From the NCBI GenBank assembly GCA_048213135.1, contig PS015395.1:1-23327 (forward strand): DNA of 23,327 bases, read 5' to 3'. This document shows positions 9,599 through 20,025 of this stretch, one piece after another. A program made the translations under genes and the position numbers. The stretch is from Reclinomonas americana ATCC 50394. Its lineage: Eukaryota; Jakobida; Jakobea; Jakobida. The notes under the pieces are model-generated. The model was given only the letters and a program-made list of their open reading frames with translations, made no database searches and had not been told where the DNA came from. Each line of letters opens with the position of its first letter. Position 1 is the first letter of the stretch.

Positions 9599-10128
9599 TG
9601 CACACCTCCCTCACTGTTGATTGGCATGCCTCCCTCACCGTTGACTGGCACACCTCCCTCACTGTCGAATGGCAAACTTCTCTCACTGTTGACTGGCACA
9701 CCTCCCTCACCGTTGAGTGGCATACCTCCCTCACTGCTGACTGGCATACCTCACTCACTGTTGAATGGCATACCTCCCTTGCTGTTGACTGGCATTGTTC
9801 ACTTGCTGTTGAACGACATGCCTCTCTCACTGTTGACTGGCATAATTCCCTCACTGTTGAATGGCATACTTTCCTCACTGCTATACGAATGATAATCCTT
9901 CCTCTCTGTTGAATGGCGACCTCCCTCACTGTTGGCTGGCATGCCTCCCTCACTGTTGACTGGCATACCTCCCTCACTGCTGACTGGCATACCTCCCTCA
10001 CTGTTGAACGTCATACATCCCTCATTGTTGCATACCTCTCTCATTGTTGAATGACATGTCTCCCTCACTGTTGACTGGCATACCTCCCTCACTGCTGGAA
10101 TGGCATACCTCTCTAACAGTTGACTGAA
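9599..10128. repeat. 24-bp minisatellite, about 22 diverged copies
   Basis: The unit resembles CTCACTGTTGACTGGCATAC plus CTCC and repeats in tandem with few indels. Many neighbouring units alternate between GTTGACTGGCA and GTTGAATGGCA, so part of the array has a 48-bp higher-order period. Because 24 is a multiple of 3, both strands carry open frames with 8-residue repeats (for example TSLTVDWH on + and REVCQSTV on -). Indels break the register near 9880-9910 and 10030. The array sits wholly between the stop codons of two convergent genes, which argues for non-coding DNA. Confidence 0.88.
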
Positions 10129-10200
10129 TGCAAGGCTCCCATCACTGCAGCATCCTCGCCCTCTCGTCTACACTGGATCTGTGACTAGGGTGTGTTACCA

Positions 10201-10206
10201 TTTATT
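10201..10206 (-). terminator. Polyadenylation signal AATAAA for the CEP192-like gene
   Basis: The + strand TTTATT reads AATAAA on the minus strand. It starts 12 bases past the TGA at 10221-10219, so the 3' UTR would be very short. It is the only canonical signal I found next to a gene end in this window. Confidence 0.55.
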
Positions 10207-10218
10207 GCTTCTGTGCTA

Positions 10219-13200
10219 TCATCTCGGTCTCTCCGACAGCACGCTCAGTTCCACCACGTGCGACTCGCCGTCACAGCGTAATGTCAACTCGGCAAGTGTC
10301 GGTGCGCCCGTCGCGTTGGTGGGGCCGTCAAAGGAGACCGCCAGGTCGGCGGATTCGTCCTGCGAGCGACGAGGGTGAGAGGAGGTAGAGGGAGAGACAA
10401 GCAGGTAACAGATAATCTACCTCTTCGTTTCCTCTCTCTCTTCTTCTCCTTCAATTTCAGAACTTATCTTGCACATTCCAAGCCTCTCTTCTCTCCCTCT
10501 CTGTATTTATGCTCTGCTCTTCCGAGTTTCTCTCCATCGGTCCCTATTCCACAATCCTGCTTTTGAATTCGCCATCTCCCCAGCAGCACACTTGTCTGAA
10601 CTCTCTCACTCGCCACTTTTCACTGTCTTGAGTGTGACTGTGTTCCACAATCCAGTGACGCTTATATCTGCAGTCAGTCTCACTGCCTGAAGACGCAAAT
10701 AAAGAATCGCACAATTGCTGCTTCCTCACAAGTATCTCTTACCGCTCGTGCAGCTAAGACAAGAAACACTTGCTTGAGTTCCCACTTCCTCTTCCCCTCT
10801 CTTTCTCATCACTCGCAGAATTACTACAGAACATTGTACTCGATTCATGAGCAGACTCTGAGACTGTGCACACACACAATCACACACACACACACAACGC
10901 GAGAAAGAGAGATCGATCATGCAACAAATCTCAAATACCAAACCCCTCTCTCTCTCCTTCTTCTCACCCTCCGGCATTCGTCGATGCAAACTGTTCTGCG
11001 CATGCCTCACGATGGCGCTCAAGGTGCGTATTCGCTTACGAGACACACGCACAGACATACACACACTGGACCAGTGCATAACTCCCACGCATTCAGTGAG
11101 ACTCGCGTGCGTCACAAGCTTCTCTCTCACACAAACATGCACACACCGAACACAAGCACGCAAACTACTCCTTCTCTTTCCCTTTCCCCTTTCACCCCCT
11201 CCCTTCCCCTTACTACCCCTTCCCCTTTACCCCTTCCCCCCTGGGCGCTCACCGGCTGCAACAACCCCTCCTCCGCAACCTTGAACCTCCGATCATTACA
11301 CGAGGCACGCCAGTGCAACGGTGTGTCGCCCACATTGGTCAGCAGCAGCAAGTCCCGCGACTGCGCGCCCACAAAGTACAGACTCTGCGAGCCCAAATGC
11401 AAACTCTGTGTGCACGCCTCGCCTGCTCGTGAAGTGAGCGACAAATCACAGACACGCCCACACGCGCGAGTGCACAAACTCACCAAAGAGGCGCACCGAG
11501 TCCGTGTGCTCACTCTGCGTAACGGGGCTCACGTGGCGCACCTGCAGCGTGCGCACCACCGGTCCCAGATGCTGGTGCGTGGGCATGAATACCACCGGCA
11601 GCATCACATACGATCGCGGACGAATCTCCACCGATGCGTGGCGCACGCGGAACGGCGGTCCAGGCGCCACAATGTCCACTCGCGCCGCGGTGGAACACGG
11701 ATTGCAAATCGGCAGCTTCGCCGTCCGCCGACCACCGACCTTGGTGCGCGGGAACGTCAACTGATCGTCGCGCACATACACGGCATCGCGCGGTTTGCCA
11801 CTGCCGCGACGCTGCGACAAGATGCTGCCGCCGCCTGTGGTGCCACCATTGGTGGAGGTGTAGGTGCCGGTTTCCGAAGGCACGCCCTCGTCTTGCGGGT
11901 GGTTGTCGGCGGCGTCGAACTGAGGAGATAGAGAGAGAGAGGTGAGCAAAGTGGAGGACTGAGCTTTTGGAGACATGGAATCACCTTCCCGCCCAACGCA
12001 TATCTCGTCTTTGGCATGTGCGACTCCACCCGCGACGACGATCGGTGTGGCGGCGTTCCTTCTCCGGTCGGATGCGACACGCCCATTGACAGCTGCACGA
12101 GAACAATGAGCAGATAGGAAATTGATCAACATGTCGTCGCTATCTCGTTTTGTTGCTGTTCTTCGTGTGCTCCATTTTCTACCTCAGCATCGTTCTCCTC
12201 TTCCGGCCTCTATTTTTATCTCCTTCTTCCTCTACTTCTACTCATTCTTCGCGTCCATTATCTTCCCTTTTTCTCGCAAATCCCCAAATCCTCCTCATCT
12301 TTTTCTTTATCGTCGTTGTATTCTTCTTGTTGCTTTTTATCTATTTCTCGTTCTTCTGCTTCTCCTTCAGTAACCACCCTCTTTCTTCCCGCTCCCTCTC
12401 GGTCCCATTCATCCCTCTCTCCCTTCACATTCTTACTCCCCTCCTCCCTTCTCCTTTCCGTCTCCTTCTCCTCTACTTCACCCTTCCCCTCATTCGCGCA
12501 CCATTCTCGGCGGCTCACTGGACACCGCCCCTGGCGGCCTGTTGTGCTCCGGCGGCACCAAATCCCCACGCATGCTGACCTGCACCTGCTTGCTGTGCTC
12601 GACACTCTCAAACACGAAATACTGCGTGTACGACACCACGCCCGTGCCAATCGCCGTCTCCGGCCCCGCCGCCGTGTCCTCGATCGGCGGGCAGAACTCC
12701 ACGTCCACCTCCACCGTGCGGCGAGGGGCGACCTTGCCGCGCAGCAGCGCAAAGCGGAACACGCTGCCAATGTCGTCGGAGAGCGTGGTCACCTTGCCCT
12801 GCCAATGCATCACCAGTAAGTGGGCTGGTGGAGAAGGGACAGTGTCTCCTTGGCAAAGGGAACGCACATCAGCCAGTGTCCGGAGAACGCGCGTGGATGG
12901 CTGCAGGGTCCACGAAAGCTCGCGCTTGAACGACACATTGTCGATGCTGAGTCGCGAGCTCACGTACGCGCCACCACCACGCACTCGCCGTTGCAGTTGC
13001 AAGTGCAGGTGCTTGGTGCGCAGCAGCAGAGGTGCGTGTCCGGAGCCCACATTGAACACTTCACCGTGGCCGGCCTTTTCGCGCAGCAGTGCCTCGGCGT
13101 CCGCCTGCGCCGACGGAGAGATCGGGCGGTCGGCGGAGGGTGTCTTTTTCGGCGTGCTCAACATGCGCTTGTCGTCGCCCGGTGAGCCTGAGTGCGTGCA

Positions 13201-16200
13201 GCAAGTGTGTGTGAGAGAGAAGAGGAGAGATGAAGTGAGAGAGAAGGAGAGATGGAGACTGAGAAGGAGAGAGATACGGAGAGATGGAGTAAGAAGGAGA
13301 CATGAAAGAGAAGGAGACATGGAGAGAGAGAGAGAGAATGAGTGACAAAGAGAGATAGGGAGAAAAAGAGACATGGTGACAGTGATAAGAGAGAAGGGAG
13401 AGAGAAAAGGAGAGATAGAGTGCGAGAAGCCGAGAGATGGAGTGAGAGAAAAGGAGAAATGGGAGAGAGAGACGGAGAGATGGAGTGCGAAGGAGACATG
13501 AGAGTAGGAGACATGGAGAGAGAAGGTCAAAAAAGTGGGAGAAGGAGAGATTGACAGCGAGTTGGAGAGAGAGAGGAAACAAACTCTAGAATCGCAACAC
13601 TCAAAACTCACTCACACAGACAACAGAGAGAAAGAAGAAGACACACTTTAAGAGAGAGAAGGAGACATGGAGAGAGAACAGGGAAGGACAGATTGAGAGA
13701 GAAGGAGAGAAAGAGAGAGGAAACAGACACTGCATATCGAAAATCGCAAAACTCATAACTCTCTCTCTCTCTCACACAGACGGAGACAAGAAGACACGCT
13801 ATTACGAGAGAGGGATAGAGAGAGTTGGAGAGAGAGAGAGGAAACAACACTGCAAATCGAATATCGCAACACTGAGATGAAACAGCCTTACGAGAGAGAG
13901 AAGGAGAGACGGCGAGAAAGCGAAGAGAGATGAAAAACACTGCATATCAAATATCACAACACTCATAACTCTCTCATAGGCAAGGAGAAAAGAAGACACA
14001 CGTACGAGAGAGAGACAGAGAGAGAGAGAGAAGGAGAGAAAGAGAGAGAGAGAGAGACAGGAAACAAACGCTGCATATCGATATCGCAACACTCATGACT
14101 CTCTTACTCTTCCAAGGGCATATCACTCACCAGATCGCCCACGACGACTGGGCTCGAATGGCATCACTGGTGGCGGTGGTGCCACCGAGCGAGGTGAGCT
14201 TCGCGGCGACGCCGAGAACGGTTTGATCACCACTGGAATAAGCAGCGGAGGCACCGTGCCGAGTTCCTGCGGCTGGATGCTGATCGATGTTTCCACTCGC
14301 TCAGGAGTCGCCGCCGTGCTGGCAATCAGTGCCTCCGCAGCCGACACGGTCTGCGAGGAATATGAGCACCAGGAGATTTGCTCTCAAAGCAAGAGGGGAA
14401 ACGCAACATGCAGCTGCGACTGGCCCGGGCGCAGAGTGCCAGTCGGTGCGGAGACAATCAGTCGGGACAGGGGGAACAGAATCTCGTATGCCACGCTCAG
14501 GTTCGAGCTGTGATTGTGCACCACCAAGTGCTCTGTCAGAGGAAGGGTGAGTGATGGGAGAGGCAACAAGCACTCGTCTCTGCCTCTCTTACCAAGACGG
14601 TGCTGTGAGTGCAGCTCGATCGTGGCCGGATGCACGCTAAACACTGGATGCGACAAGTGTCTGTAGCCATCGGTCGACAGCACAGGCGTCGGACCAGGAG
14701 CCGGAGGTGGAGATGTTGCGACAATGGCTGGTGGAGAACGATCGAGAGCGGCCGAGAGCGTGTGCGGTGGGGATGACCTCTGCTCACATGAATGCTTCAG
14801 CACATCAAGGACGAGAGAGAAACAAGAGACACTTTGTGCGCACCTCCTCGCCAATCACCACCTGCACTGGCACCTCCACTCTCCGCAGGCTCTCCGTAAA
14901 CACCTCGGCATCGTAGAATGTGTCAAATGCCGTTTCCGCCTGTGCTCACAGTTGAGCGAGGAAGCAGTGCGCTTGAAAATGGGAAAGAGAACATACCGTG
15001 CTGAGTGTTGGATCGTTGTATTCGGTGTCTTCGTAGTCGAATGCCGGGACAGCGTTCTGTGCCAGCGCGTCGTCGAACACATCGAAGGAGAGCACTTGCG
15101 TGTCGGAGGCCACGGCGCCTGCAACGAAGAGGGAAGGGAACAAACAGAAGTAAGATGAGAGTTACGCGTTTCTCCTTCTGAATGCGGGAGAGAGAGAGAA
15201 GAGAAAGAAGACAGAGAGACACAGANNNNNNNNNNNNNNNNNNNNCAGAGAGAAAGAGAGAAAGTGAGTCAGAGAGTCGAATCACTGTTGCAGAATAGAG
15301 CGTGGAACAAGGCGATGAATTCCTGCAAGAACTGGAGAGAAATATTCAACTAACTGAGCATGCATCAAAAAGAAGGGATGTCACTGCGAGTTGGAGAGAG
15401 AAGAGAAGATGAGAGAACATTTAATCACTTACGCAGGATAGATTGTGGGTGAAGAGCGAATTATGGAGAATGATAGCAGACTGCATGCATGGCAATTCGA
15501 TTTGTGAGAGAAAAAGAAAGATGAGATCGAGTGAGATGGTCGAATCACAAAGGATGGATTGTGCAAGATGGTTTCTGAAAGAAGAGAAGAGACCCGAAGG
15601 ATTTCTGAGCATGCAGAGACATTGCAACAAAATGGAAGAAGAGAAAGACGAGAGAGGAGAGAAGGAGGAATCTCCTTTCACATATAGTGTGCGAGAACGT
15701 GCTGAAGACGGGAGAACGAAAGAACTCGGAGATAATGCAATGAAAATAGAAGAAGGATGGCATCACAATTTGAGAGAGAACAGAAAGATGAGAGAGACAG
15801 TCGAATCGCATTCAGGGCAAAGTTTGCATGTCATGTAGAAGACGAGAGAAACGCAGAGAACGATTGAAACATGTTAGAAGAGAGGGTGCGATGAGGTTGA
15901 TCTCACAAGCTGAACGTCGCTGATTCTTTACAAAAGGACGAGAGTAAACTTGGAGACAGAATGAGAGACCTTGCAGAAATGACACATCAAATTAAAAGGC
16001 TGACGATTCAGCGACAAGTGAAATCAACATCCTCCAACCAATCTCAGTCATGACGCTCCAGCTCACTCTATTGTTCTCCTCAGCAACACTCACAAGGCTC
16101 TCCATTCCCCCTTCCCCTTATTCCCCCTTCCCCTTCTTCTCCCCTTCTCCGCCCTTCTCCTTTTTACGCACCTGGCACCCCTGACCCCAACTGCATCTGC

Positions 16201-19200
16201 AGCGCACGAATCTTGTGCTTCCTTCTCCTCTGCCGCAAAAACTCCTCGCCAAACTCCAACACCAGCGTCACCGCGCGCCGTCCACTCGCCGGATCGCCGA
16301 CCCGATGGTGCACCGTCACCAGCACCTCCTGCTCGCCACCCGACGCCCCCAACAGGAAGAATTCCGGCCGCACCGTCACCCCTCCATCCGCACAATACGC
16401 CCGCACAAACGCCATGCGACTGCCGTGGTTGACGGCGCGCGTGCACAGCTGCGCCTCGCCACCCGGCGGCACACGCAACACCAGCACCGACGAGTCGGCG
16501 GCCGAGCTCTCCCGTCGCACCTGCAGCGCCACCTGCGCCGTGCCGGCCCAGGCCAGCAGTGGGATCTTGAAAATGGTCTGCGGATCGGTCTGCAGCAGCA
16601 GTGCGGACCGGTGCGCCAAGGCACGGGTGGGCGTGCGCTGCAGCGTCGGCCGGAAGCGCACCTCCACACGCGTGCTCTCCCCGGGCGCCAGATGCACCAC
16701 GGGCGACGTGGCAATGTCGAACACACGCGGCACGCCACTGGCCGGGTGCGGCGGTGGGGCGACGGACACGTCGATGCTGCACGAGCGGTAGGCGCTGTTG
16801 TTGGACACTATCACCGACTCGGTCTTGGTCTCGCCGTGCGCCACCGCCGAGAAGTTGACCACGGGTCGGTCGCAGATGATTGTCGGCGCCTCCTCCACCT
16901 CGGCCAGCACGGGGATGGAGTAGCGTGAGTGCGCGGTGCGCAGGGTCAGGGTGCCGTTGATCTGCCGGTGGGGAAGGAGGGGGAAAGAGGGGGAAGGGAG
17001 TTAGCAGGGAGAAGGAGGGGGTAAGAGGGGGAAGGGAGTTAGCAGGGAGAAGGAAAAGGGGAAGAGAGGGAAGGAGAAGAGACGGAAGGAGAAGAGACGG
17101 AAGGAGAAGAGAGGGAAGAAGAAGAGACGGAAGAAGAGAGAGAAGGAGAAGAGACGGAAGGAGAAGAGAGGGAAGAAAAAAGACGGAAGAAGAGAGAGAA
17201 GGAGAAGAGACGGAAGGAGAAGAGAGGGAAGAAGAAGAGACGGAAGAAGAGACGGAAGGAGAAGAGACGGAAGGAGAAGAGATGGAAGGAGAAGAGACGG
17301 AAGGAGAAGAGATGGAANNNNNNNNNNNNNNNNNNNNNNNNNNNNNNNNNNNNNNNNNNNNNNNNNNNNNNNNNNNNNNNNNNNNNNNNNNNNNNNNNNN
17401 NNNNNNNNNNNNNNNNNNNNNNNNNNNNNNNNNNNNNNNNNNNNNNNNNNNNNNNNNNNNNNNNNNNNNNNNNNNNNNNNNNNNNNNNNNNNNNNNNNNN
17501 NNNNNNNNNNNNNNNNNNNNNNNNNNNNNNNNNNNNNNNNNNNNNNNNNNNNNNNNNNNNNNNNNNNNNNNNNNNNNNNNNNNNNNNNNNNNNNNNNNNN
17601 NNNNNNNNNNNNNNNNNNNNNNNNNNNNNNNNNNNNNNNNNNNNNNNNNNNNNNNNNNNNNNNNNNNNNNNNNNNNNNNNNNNNNNNNNNNNNNNNNNNN
17701 NNNNNNNNNNNNNNNNNNNNNNNNNNNNNNNNNNNNNNNNNNNNNNNNNNNNNNNNNNNNNNNNNNNNNNNNNNNNNNNNNNNNNNNNNNNNNNNNNNNN
17801 NNNNNNNNNNNNNNNNNNNNNNNNNNNNNNNNNNNNNNNNNNNNNNNNNNNNNNNNNNNNNNNNNNNNNNNNNNNNNNNNNNNNNNNNNNNNNNNNNNNN
17901 NNNNNNNNNNNNNNNNNNNNNNNNNNNNNNNNNNNNNNNNNNNNNNNNNNNNNNNNNNNNNNNNNNNNNNNNNNNNNNNNNNNNNNNNNNNNNNNNNNNN
18001 NNNNNNNNNNNNNNNNNNNNNNNNNNAGAGAGAGAGAGAGAAACAGAGAGAGAGAGAAGGGGAAGGAGAAGGGGGAAGGAGAAGAGAGGGAAGGAGAAGA
18101 GGCGGAAGGACAAGAGACGGAAGGAGAAGGGAGAAGGGAGTTAGCAGGGAGAAGGTTGACGCTCATTGTCAGTTTCTTTCACCTTCAAGATATCTCTCTC
18201 CCCTCTCTCGCTCCATGATTGCTCACTCTAGCTCCGGAGAAGCGAATTGCACATTTGCACTCTCACAAACAATCTGTCTCAATTGTTGCGCTCTGTCTCA
18301 TCACTTCGCTCACTCATTCCTGACTCTTCCTCTGTGATGAGTCTGCGTTACATTCATCTCATTCTACTTCTTGCCTCCGACAGCAGTTGTATTGTCGGAA
18401 GAGAGAAAGAGACAGAAGAAGACGAGGAGAGGCGAAGAGAAACATAGCAGCTGCACTTCTTCGCTAAATAAGTCTCACTCTCACTGTCCATCGCTCTTCC
18501 CCTCGCTCTCATGAGTCATCCCATTACTCGTCCCAGTCCCTTCACTTTTCCCCCTCACTCTTACCCTTCACACTTCACTCCTGCAACACTCTTTCCGATC
18601 TCCCTTCTCATCACTTCCCTTCGTCCCCATAATTCTTCCCCGCCTCGCTCGATTCTTCAACTTTCTCGCCGCTCTTCCATGTCACCGTTCCTCTCATTCT
18701 TTCCTTTTCCCTTCACTTTTTCCTTCCTCTTCTCCTCACACTGTCTTTAATTTGCTCCCTTTGCTCTTTCCCTTCTCTCATATCCTCGCTCTCTCCCTTC
18801 CCCCTTGATTCCCACTCTTCCCTTTCCCTTCACTTTTCCTTACCCTTCTCCTCACACTGTCTTTCACTTGCTCCCTTTGCTCTTCCCCTTCTCATATTCT
18901 CCTCGCTCTCTCCCTTCCCCCTCCGTCTCTCTCATTATCCTTCCCTGCCCTTCCCCTTCTTCCCTTCCCTTCTCTCCTTCCTCCCTCTCGTCCTTCCCCT
19001 CTCTCCACCCACCTTTCCGGTCCTCTGCGGCGTGAATCGCAGCTGCACGGTGACCACATCCTTTGGTGGCACGCGCACCCGCTCCGGGAACTGCAGCTCC
19101 ACACAATCGCTGTCAAACTCCACATCCAGCGGCAGATTGCCGGCATTCCTCAACGGCAACGGCGTGAGACTCGTCTGTCCGAGCACCGCATTGTTGAAAA

Positions 19201-19994
19201 AGAGCGCCTGGCAGTGCTTCGGAATCTGCAGACGACCACGTCCCGACGATGCCAGCAGCTCCACTCGTTGCTCCAGCTGCTGCTCGGTCGGCGCCGATTC
19301 GTCGGCCAAAAAGTCGGTCCACGGCAGCACCGAAACGTGTGCGTGCACCACGTCGGCTGCTTGCATGACGTGTGGGTGCGCCGGGCGTCGATACTCAATG
19401 GCCACGCGTGTTGGCATCTCGGAGTTGACCGGCAGCACAATAGAGCGAGGATCTATTGACAGAGAATGGTGAGAAAGGGTGTGAGGCAACGCCTTGATGG
19501 GAATGGCGACGCACCTGCGGGTTGTGGAACATTTTCGTGCGCACTGTCGAGGTAAATGTGGAATGGTGGCTCGGTGGAACCTGCACAATGACGAGTTTGT
19601 CAGCAATAGAGCCACAACATAAGCATCCATGTCCACCACACCATGCGCCACAAGGGTGGCCATCAGCAACAGTGGAGCCGCAGTCTTGTTCCACACTCGG
19701 AATGTCTGCAACACTGGTCCGTCGGCCACCAGCGACTGTGGTGTGCCACTGAAAATCAAGTCCGCCGAGTCAACCTGCATGTGCGCAAGTGAGACAACCT
19801 TGCACCGCATCAAGAGAGAGAGAGACAGAGAGAGACAGAGAGAGACAGAGAGAGACAGAGAGAGAGAGAGAGACAGAGAGACAGAGAGATAGAGAGATAG
19901 AGAGACAGAGAGAGAGACAGAGAGAGAGAGAGACAGAGAGACACAAAGAGACACAGAGAGACACAGAGAGAGAGAGACACGGAGAGAGAGAGAC

Positions 19995-20025
<31 letters not shown>

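Noticed and set aside
9345-10001. Minus-strand 218-residue frame with 8-residue repeats (REVCQSTV-like)
   Set aside because: The repeat exists because the 24-bp DNA unit is divisible by three. The + strand has an equivalent frame, indels shift the register, and the array lies between two convergent gene ends.
9599-10128. CRISPR array
   Set aside because: The 24-bp units are directly adjacent with no spacers, and the DNA is eukaryotic.
10774-11931. 385-residue + strand frame
   Set aside because: It runs antisense to three well-supported CEP192-like exons and through CA/CT repeats. It is a shadow frame.
12490-13611. 373-residue minus-strand frame taken as one exon
   Set aside because: The part above 13187 is Ser/Leu repeat from the CT-rich intron end, with an acceptor at 13188. 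Only 13187-12502 is kept as exon.
17318-18026. A hidden exon in the fourth gap
   Set aside because: The ASH domain split by this intron joins smoothly (TPQRTGK to INGTLTL), and both gap flanks carry the same GA repeat, so nothing appears to be missing.
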